64,000 nt of DNA from Dysosmobacter segnis (GCF_014297285.1 NZ_JACOQI010000002.1:248001-312000), one strand, 5' to 3'. Numbered from the stretch's first letter, positions 48,276 to 55,884 are shown. The notes: a model not told the origin generated them from the sequence alone. A program made the numbers and translations.

Positions 48276-48366
48276 GGAGGGGTAATCCTAACTGGTAAGG
48301 AAGCAGTTTGCTAAACTGTTAGTAATCCGAAAGGGTGTGTGGGTTCGAGTCCCATCCCCTCCGCCA
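48276..48366 (+). tRNA. tRNA-Ser(GCT)
   Basis: Type II tRNA: acceptor GGAGGGG/CCCCTCC, anticodon stem GCAGT/ACTGT, loop TTGCTAA (GCT), a long variable arm, T loop TTCGAGT, G73, encoded CCA. It is the only uninterrupted tRNA in this second cluster. Confidence 0.92.
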
Positions 48367-48410
48367 AGCCGCAATAGCGGCGAACTCTTTATCACCTCCT
48401 CTCTCTGACG

Positions 48411-48445
48411 GCGGGAAAGACCGCTGACGGCCCGGAAAGACGGGC
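48411..48445 (+). repeat. Two GAAAGA-loop hairpins in tandem
   Basis: GCGG-GAAAGA-CCGC (48411-48424) and GCCCG-GAAAGA-CGGGC (48430-48445): the loop is identical and the stems differ but pair. Both are preceded by TGACG. The second ends 4 bases before the 5' end of the next tRNA-like gene. Confidence 0.6.
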
Positions 48446-48449
48446 GACA

Positions 48450-48561
48450 TGGGAGCGTCCGATGGCAGCTCATAACGTGTAATCGACGGTGGACACGCAC
48501 AGCAATTTTACCTTGAAAGTCTGCAAAACTTTTGCTTACGGTTCGACTCCGTAGCTCCTAA
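48450..48561 (+). tRNA. Interrupted tRNA-Cys(GCA)-like gene
   Basis: Acceptor TGGGAGC/GCTCCTA, anticodon stem AAAGT/ACTTT with loop CTGCAAA (GCA), T arm TACGG-TTCGACT-CCGTA. The gene is 112 nt, about 40 nt too long. The extra material lies before the anticodon arm and contains CGTGT...ACACG-CACAGCAA, the insert signature. The D arm cannot be drawn with confidence, and no CCA is encoded. Confidence 0.55.
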
Positions 48562-48766
48562 AAAACCGTCATCAATCTATAAGAAGGGTCGTGTGTGTCA
48601 TGAAGAAGTTCCTGGCTATCGTTCTGTGATTCAAAGTGATCAGCGGCAGCGGCGTCCAGCGCCGGGTATGTGGAGGAAACCATGAATAGAACACGAGACA
48701 AGCCCTAAGTCATCTTCGGATGACAGTACAGTAATGAATGCGACGATGAATGAACAGTAACGAATT

Positions 48767-48822
48767 GGGGCACTAACAGCAACCATCAACATTACCTGCT
48801 TGTGGAAATGAGAATGTGTCCC
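48767..48822 (+). ncRNA. TAACAGCAA helix-loop motif, open form, copy 4
   Basis: GGGGCAC-TAACAGCAAC, then an imperfect hairpin CATTACC-TGCTTGT-GGAAATG with a 7-nt loop, then GAAT-GTGTCCC pairing with the start. A stable GTCATC-TTCG-GATGAC hairpin lies upstream at 48710-48725. No tRNA body surrounds this copy. Confidence 0.55.
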
Positions 48823-48929
48823 GCACACGTGGCAAAGAGCCATTTTACGGATATAGCGGTTTCTGGGAGGTTTCCGTATTCGTATGCGTACAGAGCAACG
48901 CAGACAGCAATGAAAAAGCCTCCCACCAT

Positions 48930-49053
48930 GCAAGGATAGCTCAGTTGGTAGAGCACCAGTATAAAAAATGCGTAACGTCCCCCTCCCCCAGTTGCGCTAA
49001 CAGCTATGTAAAAAGGGAACTGATTGTCGTGGGTTCGAGTCCCACTCCTTGCA
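48930..49053 (+). tRNA. Interrupted tRNA gene with about 51-nt insert (anticodon AGG if spliced)
   Basis: Acceptor GCAAGGA/TCCTTGC, D arm GCTC...GAGC, T arm GTGGG-TTCGAGT-CCCAC. The anticodon arm CCAGT/ACTGA is split by GCGTAAC...GTTGCGC-TAACAGC. Removing 48963-49013 gives a 73-nt body with loop ATAGGGA, placing the insert between positions 33 and 34. AGG is Pro-type, but the rest is not Pro-like, so identity is open. CCA is not encoded. Confidence 0.6.
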
Positions 49054-49099
49054 ACAAGCTACTTAGTGTAGTCATAAAAAAAGGAGGTGCAACAGACTA

Positions 49100-49267
49100 A
49101 TGTTGAATATGGGTTTGCTTGTCTGTTGTTCCTTGCCGTATGTCATTATCTCGACCCCGATAATTTACAGTACGGTGAAAACCTGGTTCGCCGCCAGCCA
49201 TAATAGTGCGGGAAGCCGAACCGATCGGTATAACTGTTTGCCGTATTATACGGCTGGGTTTGAGTAG
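49100..49267 (+). CDS. Small hydrophobic protein between interrupted tRNAs
   Basis: 55 residues starting MLNMGLLVCCSLPYVIISTP, with AAAGGAGGTG 9-11 bases upstream. One hydrophobic segment at the N-terminus (about 4-22), polar tail. Probably a membrane peptide. No homologue recognised. Confidence 0.45.
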   Translation: MLNMGLLVCCSLPYVIISTPIIYSTVKTWFAASHNSAGSRTDRYNCLPYYTAGFE

Positions 49268-49300
49268 AAAATGCACATAAGAGGGGTCATGCAAAATAGC

Positions 49301-49318
49301 CCCGCTACGGCGGGGCGT
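49301..49318 (+). repeat. Hairpin just before the interrupted tRNA-Asn
   Basis: GCCCCGC-TAC-GGCGGGGC-type stem immediately upstream of the tRNA. No T-run follows, so a processing hairpin is more likely than a terminator. Confidence 0.5.
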
Positions 49319-49320
49319 AC

Positions 49321-49436
49321 GCCAGGGTAGCTCAGTTGGTAGAGCGCGTACTTATGCGTGTCTTGTTGAGACGCTTACAGCAACTTTCTATGGACTGTTA
49401 ATCCCGTGGTCGTGGGTTCGAGTCCCACCCCTGGCA
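49321..49436 (+). tRNA. Interrupted tRNA-Asn(GTT) with 43-nt insert
   Basis: Joining 49321-49348 to 49392-49436 gives a perfect 73-nt tRNA-Asn: acceptor GCCAGGG/CCCTGGC, D arm GCTC/GAGC, anticodon stem CGGGA/TCCCG, loop CTGTTAA, T loop TTCGAGT. The 43-nt insert (49349-49391) splits the anticodon stem between positions 28 and 29 and holds GCGTGTCT/GAGACGC-TTACAGCAAC. The boundaries are unambiguous because only this removal restores the three-G stem. CCA is not encoded. Confidence 0.85.
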
Positions 49437-49554
49437 CAAGCAGAAGCCGCCTCTGCTAATGGGCGGATAGGCATAGGGCTTTGGGATCGTTTATGTCTAT
49501 GCTGACGGTAAACGCCAGATATTCAACCCAAATATCTTGAACTGGGTTGTGACG

Positions 49555-49570
49555 GCTCGGAAAGACGAGC
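49555..49570 (+). repeat. GAAAGA-loop hairpin, third copy
   Basis: GCTCG-GAAAGA-CGAGC, preceded by TGACG and ending 5 bases before the interrupted tRNA-Gly, as the copy at 48430 does before the Cys-like gene. Confidence 0.6.
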
Positions 49571-49575
49571 TTCAT

Positions 49576-49699
49576 GCGGCAGTGGTGAAGTGGTCAACAC
49601 AGCAGCCCTATTACAATGCGAAACGAGGAGTTCCGCTAACAGCAATGTTCAAGGAAGCCAAGCTGCCATTCGTAGGTTCGAGTCCTACCTGCCGCTCCA
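49576..49699 (+). tRNA. Interrupted tRNA-Gly(GCC) with 48-nt insert
   Basis: Acceptor GCGGCAG/CTGCCGC, T73 and CCA encoded, D arm GTG...CAC, anticodon stem GCAGC/GCTGC, T loop TTCGAGT. Removing 49609-49656 gives a 73-nt body with loop CCGCCAA (anticodon GCC). The insert lies between positions 33 and 34 and carries AAT-GCGAAAC/GTTCCGC-TAACAGCAA. C33 instead of T33 is unusual. Confidence 0.8.
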
Positions 49700-49772
49700 T
49701 TTCTCTGGGCACAAACAGCAACAGTAAATAAAAAGTGTGTCCTGGGTATCTCAATATAGGAGGTAAGAGATA

Positions 49773-51329
49773 ATGAGCAACTTTATGGATGGGATCAAGA
49801 GCGCGCTGAATAACGAGTGTAATGTCTCTGTCACCGAGAACGGTGCAGTCGGCTTCCGTACTACCGGCAAGGCTCTCCTGGATCTCAATTTCGCTGTGGC
49901 ATCTCTCCGTAGTGCCAGCGAGCACGACATCTCTCAGCGCTTCACCAAGGCGTTCTTCGAGGACAAGCTGATGGCAATGAAATGGCTCTTTTATGCTCGT
50001 GATGTCCGTGGTGGCCTGGGTGAGCGCCGGCTGTTCCGTGCCTGCATGGTGCCTCTGGCGAAGGAGTTCCCCGAGTACGTCGCCCCTGTGGTGGCACTGG
50101 TGCCTGAGTACGGTCGTTGGGACGATCTGTGGTGTCTGCTGGATACGCCCGCGTGTGACTGCGTGACCGGGCTGGTCAAAGGGCAGCTTTATGACGATAC
50201 CCAAAATGCGGCAGAGGACAAGCCTATTTCTCTTCTGGCAAAGTGGATGCCTCGCTGTAAGACTTCTTCCAAGCAGACCCGGCATTATGCCCAGATCTTG
50301 CGGAAGGCTGTCGGCATGACCGAGCGCCAGTATCAGCATACCCTCGCCAATCTCTCCCGTTACCTGCTTGTTGTGGAGCAGCAGATGACCGCCAAGCAGT
50401 GGGAGGAAATCGACTATCAGCGTGTCCCCTCTCGTGCTAACCTGCAGTACAACAGCGCTTTCCTCCGTCACGACGAGGATCGCCGACGTGCATTCCTGGG
50501 TGCTGTAGAGAAAGGCGAGGCCAAGATCAACGCTTCTGTCCTCTTCCCGCATGACATCGTACATCGGTACGGTTATGCCGACGGCACCGACGCCAATCTG
50601 GAAGTGCTGTGGAGGAACCTCCCCGATACGGTGCAGGGCTGTGGTAACACCATCGTGGTGGCCGACGGTTCTGGTAGTATGAGAGTGAGAATCGGTAACA
50701 CTGATGTGTCTGCGCTGGAAGTAGCAAACTCTCTGGCGATCTACTTCGCCGAGCGTTCTTCTGGTCAGTTCAAGGATCAGTACATCACCTTCTCTGAACA
50801 TCCTCAGCTGGTCGATTTGAGCAGAGGAAAGAACCTTCGTGAGAAACTGCGGATCGCGGCTATCCATAACGAGGTTGCCAACACCAACATTGAGGCCGTA
50901 TTCGACCTGATCCTCACTACGGCGATCAACAAGCACATGGATCAGAGCGATCTTCCCGCGAACATCCTTATCATCTCTGATATGGAGTTCGATGGTTGCG
51001 CAACTACCAGTGCAACCTGCCGTGATAGGTGGGGACATAACAGAGTAGCCGCCCCTACTCCCCGTCTGTTTGAGGTGATTGCCCAGCGGTATGCGGAAGC
51101 CGGATATCAGATCCCTCGCCTGGTATTCTGGAATGTCAACTCCCGTAGCGGCACCATTCCTGTTAAGGAGAACGATTTGGGTGTTGCGTTGGTCAGCGGT
51201 TTCTCTCCCAATATCGCCAAGATGGTGATGAGCGGCCAGACTGATCCTTATGACTGCCTGTTGGAGGCCATCAACGCAGAGCGGTATCAGCAGGTGGACG
51301 ATGCCCTTCGTCCTATTATCTCCGCATAA
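49773..51329 (+). CDS. Ro/TROVE-like protein with vWA domain (DUF2828 type)
   Basis: 518 residues, with GGAGGTAAG upstream. The N-terminal 290 residues are alpha-helical repeats with FYARDVRGGLGERRLFRACM and LVPEYGRWDDLWCLL, the pattern of DUF2828/TROVE proteins. The C-terminal von Willebrand A domain has the MIDAS DGSGSM (about 298-303) and later ISDMEF. Ro-family proteins form rings that bind misfolded RNA, Y RNAs and tRNA-like RNAs and assist RNA decay or repair. Its place between the interrupted tRNAs and an RNA ligase operon supports an RNA role. Confidence 0.82.
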   Translation: MSNFMDGIKSALNNECNVSVTENGAVGFRTTGKALLDLNFAVASLRSASEHDISQRFTKAFFEDKLMAMKWLFYARDVRGGLGERRLFRACMVPLAKEFPEYVAPVVALVPEYGRWDDLWCLLDTPACDCVTGLVKGQLYDDTQNAAEDKPISLLAKWMPRCKTSSKQTRHYAQILRKAVGMTERQYQHTLANLSRYLLVVEQQMTAKQWEEIDYQRVPSRANLQYNSAFLRHDEDRRRAFLGAVEKGEAKINASVLFPHDIVHRYGYADGTDANLEVLWRNLPDTVQGCGNTIVVADGSGSMRVRIGNTDVSALEVANSLAIYFAERSSGQFKDQYITFSEHPQLVDLSRGKNLREKLRIAAIHNEVANTNIEAVFDLILTTAINKHMDQSDLPANILIISDMEFDGCATTSATCRDRWGHNRVAAPTPRLFEVIAQRYAEAGYQIPRLVFWNVNSRSGTIPVKENDLGVALVSGFSPNIAKMVMSGQTDPYDCLLEAINAERYQQVDDALRPIISA

Positions 51330-51343
51330 GCAACAAAGTAAAC
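51327..51343 (+). promoter_or_regulatory. Operator-like element at a gene junction
   Basis: TAAGCAACAAAGTAAAC overlapping the stop of the Ro-like gene. Confidence 0.5.
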
Positions 51344-51350
51344 CATTAAG

Positions 51351-51408
51351 GAGGCTCAGAACGATAGAGTAGCAAGTAGCTGTCTACGCTCTGAGCCTCT
51401 TTTATCAA
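51351..51408 (+). repeat. Leader hairpin or attenuator before the cysteine desulfurase
   Basis: GAGGCTCAGA and TCTGAGCCTC (10 bp) enclose about 33 bases and are followed by TTTTATC, then the ribosome site. It could be a terminator or attenuator; its loop contains GTAGCAAGTAGC. Confidence 0.55.
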
Positions 51409-51421
51409 AGGAGTGAAATAC

Positions 51422-52579
51422 GTGGTATATCTCGACAATGCTGCCAACGCTCCGGTCTTCCCGGAGGTTCTGGAAGCTATGCTCCCTTGGCTCCGGCCCG
51501 ATCATGTAGGCAATCCCGGAAGCCTCCATACCCAAGGGGTCAATGCTCGTGAAGCTGTTGAAAATGCCCGCCGCCAGGTAGCTAAAATGATTGGTGCCGA
51601 TCCCTCAGAGGTGTTCTTTACCTCTGGTGGCACAGAGTCGAACAATGCGTGGTTGCAAAACTTTGGCGGCGACTTGATTTTAACAACTGCTCTGGAACAC
51701 GATTCGGTTCTGGAACCTATGTCTGCGCACTGTCATCGCCATTATATCAAAGTCCACAAAGATGGTAGCGTAGATCTAAATGACCTGGAACGTTTTTTAT
51801 CGGATGCCCATACTGCTGAGTCTAACTATTTACCTCGTGATGGACGTTCGACGGCTGTTTCTATCATGTGGGTAAATAATGAACTGGGCACTGTCAATCC
51901 TATGAAAGAAATCGGAACCCTTTGCAAAAGGTATCATGCCGTATTCCATGCCGATGCTGTGCAGGCGGCAGGCCATGTGAATATGAACGTGAAGGACTGC
52001 GGAATTGACTTCTGCTCTATGTCCGGTCATAAGTTCGGTGCTCCTCTGGGTGTTGGTGTGCTTTATATCAGCAATTCTATCCGTAAATCCCCGTGGATTA
52101 TCGGTGGAGGCCAGGAAAACGGAATGCGTGGTGGTACCGAGAACGTTCCGGGAATTGTAGGAATCGGCAAAGCAGCAGAAATCGTTACTGAACGCCTCCA
52201 GAACTGGAAGCTACGGTGGGGATTGCTCAGAGATACATTCTTAACTGATTTGGGGCTAAGAATGCCTGGGGAGTTCTATATCAACGGTGATAGCGAGAAT
52301 TATTCTTCTAACATCATCAGCCTGACCATCCCTGGCGTCAACAGTGAATCTCTGCTTCTTCTGTTGGATCAGTTGGATATCTACCTTTCTGCTGGTTCTG
52401 CGTGCAGCGCTGCCAGTGCTAAATCCTCTCACGTTTTGCGTGGTATTGGAATGTCTGATGAAGATGCGGCCTGTACTGTGCGTATTTCAATGGGGTTCAA
52501 TACCACTGTTAATGAGATGCACGAAGCGGCAGAGGCTATCGTGACTGTCTCTCATAAGCTGAAATCCATGTATTCTTAA
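51422..52579 (+). CDS. Cysteine desulfurase (NifS/IscS family)
   Basis: GTG 51422 is preferred (AAAGGAG 8 bases upstream); an in-frame GTG at 51413 overlaps that site. 385 residues, family length. Visible: VYLDNAANAP, the PLP-binding SMSGHKFGAPLGVG (Lys near 203), GGGQENGMRGGTENV, and the active-site loop SAGSACSAASAKSSH (Cys near 327). It would mobilise sulfur from cysteine. In a phage with PAPS-reductase-like genes nearby, targets could be tRNA thiolation or DNA phosphorothioation (DndA-like). Confidence 0.92.
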   Translation: MVYLDNAANAPVFPEVLEAMLPWLRPDHVGNPGSLHTQGVNAREAVENARRQVAKMIGADPSEVFFTSGGTESNNAWLQNFGGDLILTTALEHDSVLEPMSAHCHRHYIKVHKDGSVDLNDLERFLSDAHTAESNYLPRDGRSTAVSIMWVNNELGTVNPMKEIGTLCKRYHAVFHADAVQAAGHVNMNVKDCGIDFCSMSGHKFGAPLGVGVLYISNSIRKSPWIIGGGQENGMRGGTENVPGIVGIGKAAEIVTERLQNWKLRWGLLRDTFLTDLGLRMPGEFYINGDSENYSSNIISLTIPGVNSESLLLLLDQLDIYLSAGSACSAASAKSSHVLRGIGMSDEDAACTVRISMGFNTTVNEMHEAAEAIVTVSHKLKSMYS

Positions 52580-52580
52580 T

Positions 52581-52596
52581 TAGCGACAAAGTAAAT
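52581..52596 (+). promoter_or_regulatory. Operator-like element before the RNA ligase
   Basis: TAGCGACAAAGTAAAT, 4 bases before the GAGGAG ribosome site of the ligase gene and inside the operon. Confidence 0.55.
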
Positions 52597-52614
52597 TAAC
52601 GAGGAGTGAATATA

Positions 52615-54009
52615 ATGTACTGTGCCTATGTTACCAGGATTCACAATCTGAGGAAGCATACCAATGCCGACCGGCTGCTCTGTGGCGAATGTTTCGGTAA
52701 TACGGTGATTGTGGATCTCGGCACCGACCCTGATCAGCTGGGCGTGTACTTCCCTACCGATGGCAAACTCGGTTTGGAGTTCGCACAGAAGAATGACTTG
52801 CTGCGGCGCAAGGATGAGAATGGCGCTCCGGCTGGCGGATACCTTGACCCGGAGAAGCGGAATATTAAGGCTCTCAAGCTCCGGGGCGAGAAGAGCGACG
52901 GTCTGTTCCTCCCTCTCTCCTGTTTGGCTTCTTTTACCGATATCAAGAAGCTCCAAGAGGGCGATACGATCTCTGTGTTGAACGGTATCACTATCTGCGA
53001 GAAGTACATACCCGCCGTCAAACGCGCCTCCGGTAGTGGGGGGGGTGGCAATCATGTTCGTAAGCGTTCTGATCCTATTTCCCCACTCTTCCAAGAACAC
53101 GCTGACACGGAGCAGTTGGCCTACAATCTCTCCGCATTCCATGCTGGGGATCTGGTAGAAGTTACCCTGAAAATGCACGGAACTTCTCAGCGTACCGGCT
53201 ATCTGCCTGTGTTGCAGGGCTATAAATATCGGAACCGTATGGAGAAGCGGCTCTATGAGAGCCGTAAGACCCCGAATGTGATTCGTTCCAAAATCAAGCG
53301 AGCACCTATCTATGACTGGGGCTACGTCACCGGAACCCGCCGCGTGGTTCTGGGCACCTTCGATGAGGGAGGCTACTACGGTAATAACGCCTTCCGAGAG
53401 AAACACGCCAAGGTATTTGAAGGAAAGCTCTACAAGGGAGAGACAGTCTACTATGAGGTCGTTGGATTCACTGACGACGGTACGCCCATCATGAATCCCG
53501 GAAATAACTCTAAGCTGAACGACAAGGAGTTTACCAAACAGTACGGTAAAACCACCACATTCAGCTATGGCTGCGCCCCCGATGGCAAGGAACATCCCAA
53601 GTCCAATCTTTTCGTTTACCGCATGACGATGACCAACGAAGACGGCGATGTGGTAGAGTATCCGCCCGACTTTATGCGCTATCGTTGCGAACAGATGGGT
53701 GTCAAATATGTTCCTCTGATGTATAGGGGGCTTATTCCCGAAGAGGAAATCTTCACAGGAACTTCTTGCGAGCTAACCAATGCTGGTGAATGGATTAAAA
53801 CCAAAGCCGAGCAGTATTATGATGGCCCCGATCCTGTCGGTCATACCCATGTTCGGGAAGGTGTCGTGTGCCGCATTGTCAACCGTCCCAAGTTCGCCGC
53901 CTATAAGCATAAAAACTTTGCGTTCAAGGCGCTGGAGGGGCTGATCAAAGACACCGCCGCCGCGCCTGATATGGAAGAAGCTCAGGATGTTGGAGAACAG
54001 AATGGATGA
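52615..54009 (+). CDS. RNA ligase (DraRnl/Rnl5-like) with N-terminal OB-like domain
   Basis: ATG 52615 (MYCAYVTRIHNLRKHTNADRL), GAGGAG upstream; a GTG at 52606 is too near the site. 464 residues. The N-terminal part, NADRLLCGECFGNTVIV, recalls tRNA-binding OB domains. Ligase motif I KMHGTS (Lys near 186) is the adenylation site; motifs IV/V EGVVCRIVNRPKF...KHKNFAFK lie near 420-440. Seals 3'-OH/5'-P RNA ends. A G8 tract at 53038-53045 encodes SGSGGGGN and could slip. It heads the healing genes that follow. Confidence 0.88.
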   Translation: MYCAYVTRIHNLRKHTNADRLLCGECFGNTVIVDLGTDPDQLGVYFPTDGKLGLEFAQKNDLLRRKDENGAPAGGYLDPEKRNIKALKLRGEKSDGLFLPLSCLASFTDIKKLQEGDTISVLNGITICEKYIPAVKRASGSGGGGNHVRKRSDPISPLFQEHADTEQLAYNLSAFHAGDLVEVTLKMHGTSQRTGYLPVLQGYKYRNRMEKRLYESRKTPNVIRSKIKRAPIYDWGYVTGTRRVVLGTFDEGGYYGNNAFREKHAKVFEGKLYKGETVYYEVVGFTDDGTPIMNPGNNSKLNDKEFTKQYGKTTTFSYGCAPDGKEHPKSNLFVYRMTMTNEDGDVVEYPPDFMRYRCEQMGVKYVPLMYRGLIPEEEIFTGTSCELTNAGEWIKTKAEQYYDGPDPVGHTHVREGVVCRIVNRPKFAAYKHKNFAFKALEGLIKDTAAAPDMEEAQDVGEQNG

Positions 54010-54091
54010 AAAAGTCGTTCTTGACTTTATCAACAACTTCAAAGCTGGGCAGATATGGAGCAGTTCGACTCAAGCCTATACCGGAGAATGA
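54002..54091 (+). CDS. Possible 29-residue peptide downstream of the ligase
   Basis: ATG 54002 (MDEKVVLDFINNFKAGQIWS), overlapping the ligase stop, with GGAG 9 bases upstream. It is short and unsupported by a family. It may be real or just a coupling remnant. Confidence 0.3.
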   Translation: MDEKVVLDFINNFKAGQIWSSSTQAYTGE

Positions 54092-54118
54092 TCCGGGATT
54101 GTATCAAAAAGGAGCGAT

Positions 54119-54952
54119 ATGACGATGACGACTTTGATCCAGAATGAGCAGAAGCGCCAGAAGATTATGGCGCGGATGCGGGAACATCTGGTGCCCGTCT
54201 TGGAGCATTGCAGGGGAGGCTGGGTTGGCCTCTTCCTGCAAGGTTCTCAGAATTATAACCTTGACTATGAGGGTAGCGATATTGATACCAAGGCAATCAT
54301 GCTGCCCAGCTTTTCCGATTTCGTGTTGAACGCCAAACCTCTCAGCACTACCCACATTATGGAGAATAACGAACACGTGGATTTCAAAGACATTCGCCTT
54401 ATGTTCGACTGTATCAAGAAGCAGAATGTCAACTTCGTTGAGATCCTGTTTACCCCTTACTCCATCATCAACCCGGAGTATGCCGACCTTTTCCAGCCCG
54501 TTCTGGACGCTCGTGAAGAGATCGCCCGGTATAACAACTACGCCGGGATGAACTGCATTATGGGTATGGCTCTGGAAAAGCAAAAGGCAATGGAGCACCC
54601 CTACCCTGCCACAATGGACAAGATTGAGGCATTTGGGTATGACCCGAAGCAGCTTCACCATGCTCTGCGGCTGAGGGAGTTTATGACCCGTTACGAAGCC
54701 GGCGAGCCTTACGCTGACTGTCTTATCAGTAACCAGTGTGATTATCTCAAAGAGGTGAAGCGCGGTTGCTACTCTTTGAAAGAAGCACGGGCACTGATGA
54801 GCACTGCAATTCAATCTATGACCGAAGACAAAAAGCGCTATATGGATACGGTGCCTGTTTCGATCAACCAGCACGCCAATGAGGTACTGCAAAAGGCTAC
54901 CGTTGAAATTCTCAAACGATCCTTCTTAAAGGAAATCCAAGGAGGAGAATAA
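54119..54952 (+). CDS. RlaP-like nucleotidyltransferase (polymerase-beta fold, COG3541 type)
   Basis: 277 residues, AAGGAGCG upstream. The NTase signature is LQGSQNYNLDYEGSDIDTK (about 41-60: GSx...DxD). After it come MFDCIKKQNVNFVEILFT and a helical C-terminal domain with LKEVKRGCYSLKEARALM. COG3541/RlaP genes accompany RNA ligases and kinases in RNA repair operons. It may add nucleotides to RNA ends. Two interrupted tRNAs here lack an encoded CCA, which makes this activity interesting. Confidence 0.82.
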   Translation: MTMTTLIQNEQKRQKIMARMREHLVPVLEHCRGGWVGLFLQGSQNYNLDYEGSDIDTKAIMLPSFSDFVLNAKPLSTTHIMENNEHVDFKDIRLMFDCIKKQNVNFVEILFTPYSIINPEYADLFQPVLDAREEIARYNNYAGMNCIMGMALEKQKAMEHPYPATMDKIEAFGYDPKQLHHALRLREFMTRYEAGEPYADCLISNQCDYLKEVKRGCYSLKEARALMSTAIQSMTEDKKRYMDTVPVSINQHANEVLQKATVEILKRSFLKEIQGGE

Positions 54953-54953
54953 G

Positions 54954-55868
54954 ATGCCGATGTTTTACATGATGGTTGGCCTCCCTGGTAGCGGGAAGTC
55001 ATTCACTGCCGAAAGCATCCCTAACGCCGTCGTCCACTCCAGCGATGCAATCCGTGCCGAAGTTCTTGGTGACGAGAACGACCAAACCCAACAGGACTTG
55101 GTTTTCCAAACCCTTCACAAAAGGGTTTTGCAGGATCTGGTGGATGGCAAGGATGTGGTGTACGACGCAACCAATATCAACTACAAGCGCCGTATCGGGT
55201 TCCTTAATCGTGTCCGAGCGCTCCACAAACATGATTTGCGGACAGTATGTCTTTTCATGGCGACACCCTATGAGGTGTGTCTGGAGCGCAACAATAATCG
55301 GGAACGTTCTGTCCCGGAGTCTGTAATCCAAAGGATGTACTTCAAATTCGATGTTCCCATGATGGCGGAGGGTTGGGATGAAATCAGAATCGTGGGCGAC
55401 GAAGATCGCCACGACCAGATTGATACCCTCATGCTTCGTCTCTCCAAGCTGGAACATGATAACCCGCACCACGAGTACACGGTTGGTCAGCACTCTATGA
55501 CGGCATGGCAGTATCTGATCAGCCACTATAAAGATGCCGATGCTGTTCTGCTCCGCGCTACGTTGCTACACGATATTGGCAAAGAGAAGACCAAAGTATT
55601 TCATGACATCAAAGGTAATCCCACTGAGATCGCCCACTTCTATCATCATGAGCGTGCAGGAGCTTATGACAGCTTCTGCTATACCGGCGATCTCAGTCCT
55701 AACCAGCGCCTTACTGTGGCGCTGCTGATCCGCTGGCATATGTGGCCGTATGCGGTTGAAAAGTCAGATAATCCGAGTAAGACGGTTAGCAAAATCAAAC
55801 GTCTGCTTGGTAATGATATCTGGAACCAGGTCATGGTGTTGAACGCCTGTGACCGCAATGCACACTGA
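54954..55868 (+). CDS. Polynucleotide kinase-HD phosphatase fusion
   Basis: 304 residues. The N-terminal P-loop kinase has GLPGSGKS at 8-15, SSDAIR and RNNNRERSV (lid), like T4 Pnk and other 5' end-healing kinases. The C-terminal HD domain has RATLLHDIGKEKTK (about 200-212) and YHHERAGAYD, as in HD-type 2',3'-cyclic phosphatases of RNA repair. A kinase plus a phosphatase in one chain heals both ends of a broken RNA before ligase seals them. The start is one base after the previous stop, so it is co-translated. Confidence 0.88.
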   Translation: MPMFYMMVGLPGSGKSFTAESIPNAVVHSSDAIRAEVLGDENDQTQQDLVFQTLHKRVLQDLVDGKDVVYDATNINYKRRIGFLNRVRALHKHDLRTVCLFMATPYEVCLERNNNRERSVPESVIQRMYFKFDVPMMAEGWDEIRIVGDEDRHDQIDTLMLRLSKLEHDNPHHEYTVGQHSMTAWQYLISHYKDADAVLLRATLLHDIGKEKTKVFHDIKGNPTEIAHFYHHERAGAYDSFCYTGDLSPNQRLTVALLIRWHMWPYAVEKSDNPSKTVSKIKRLLGNDIWNQVMVLNACDRNAH

Positions 55869-55884
55869 ATAGGAGGAAATAACT

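Noticed and set aside
48767..48822. A fifth interrupted tRNA around the motif copy at 48767
   Set aside because: No D arm, T arm or acceptor pairing could be found on either side; only the motif and its inner hairpin are present.
48181..49740. Group I or group II introns as the cause of the interrupted tRNAs
   Set aside because: The inserts are 40-51 nt; group I and II introns need over 200 nt and none of their core motifs is visible.
49611..51038. 475-codon ORF on the minus strand
   Set aside because: Shadow of the Ro-like gene and of the interrupted tRNA-Gly; the plus-strand protein has a MIDAS motif and ribosome site.
55783..55815. GGTTAGCAAAATC...TCTGCTTGGTAATGAT inside the kinase-HD gene
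   Set aside because: It partly resembles the cassette promoter but lies in coding sequence, the second box is poor and the spacing is shorter, so it may be chance.
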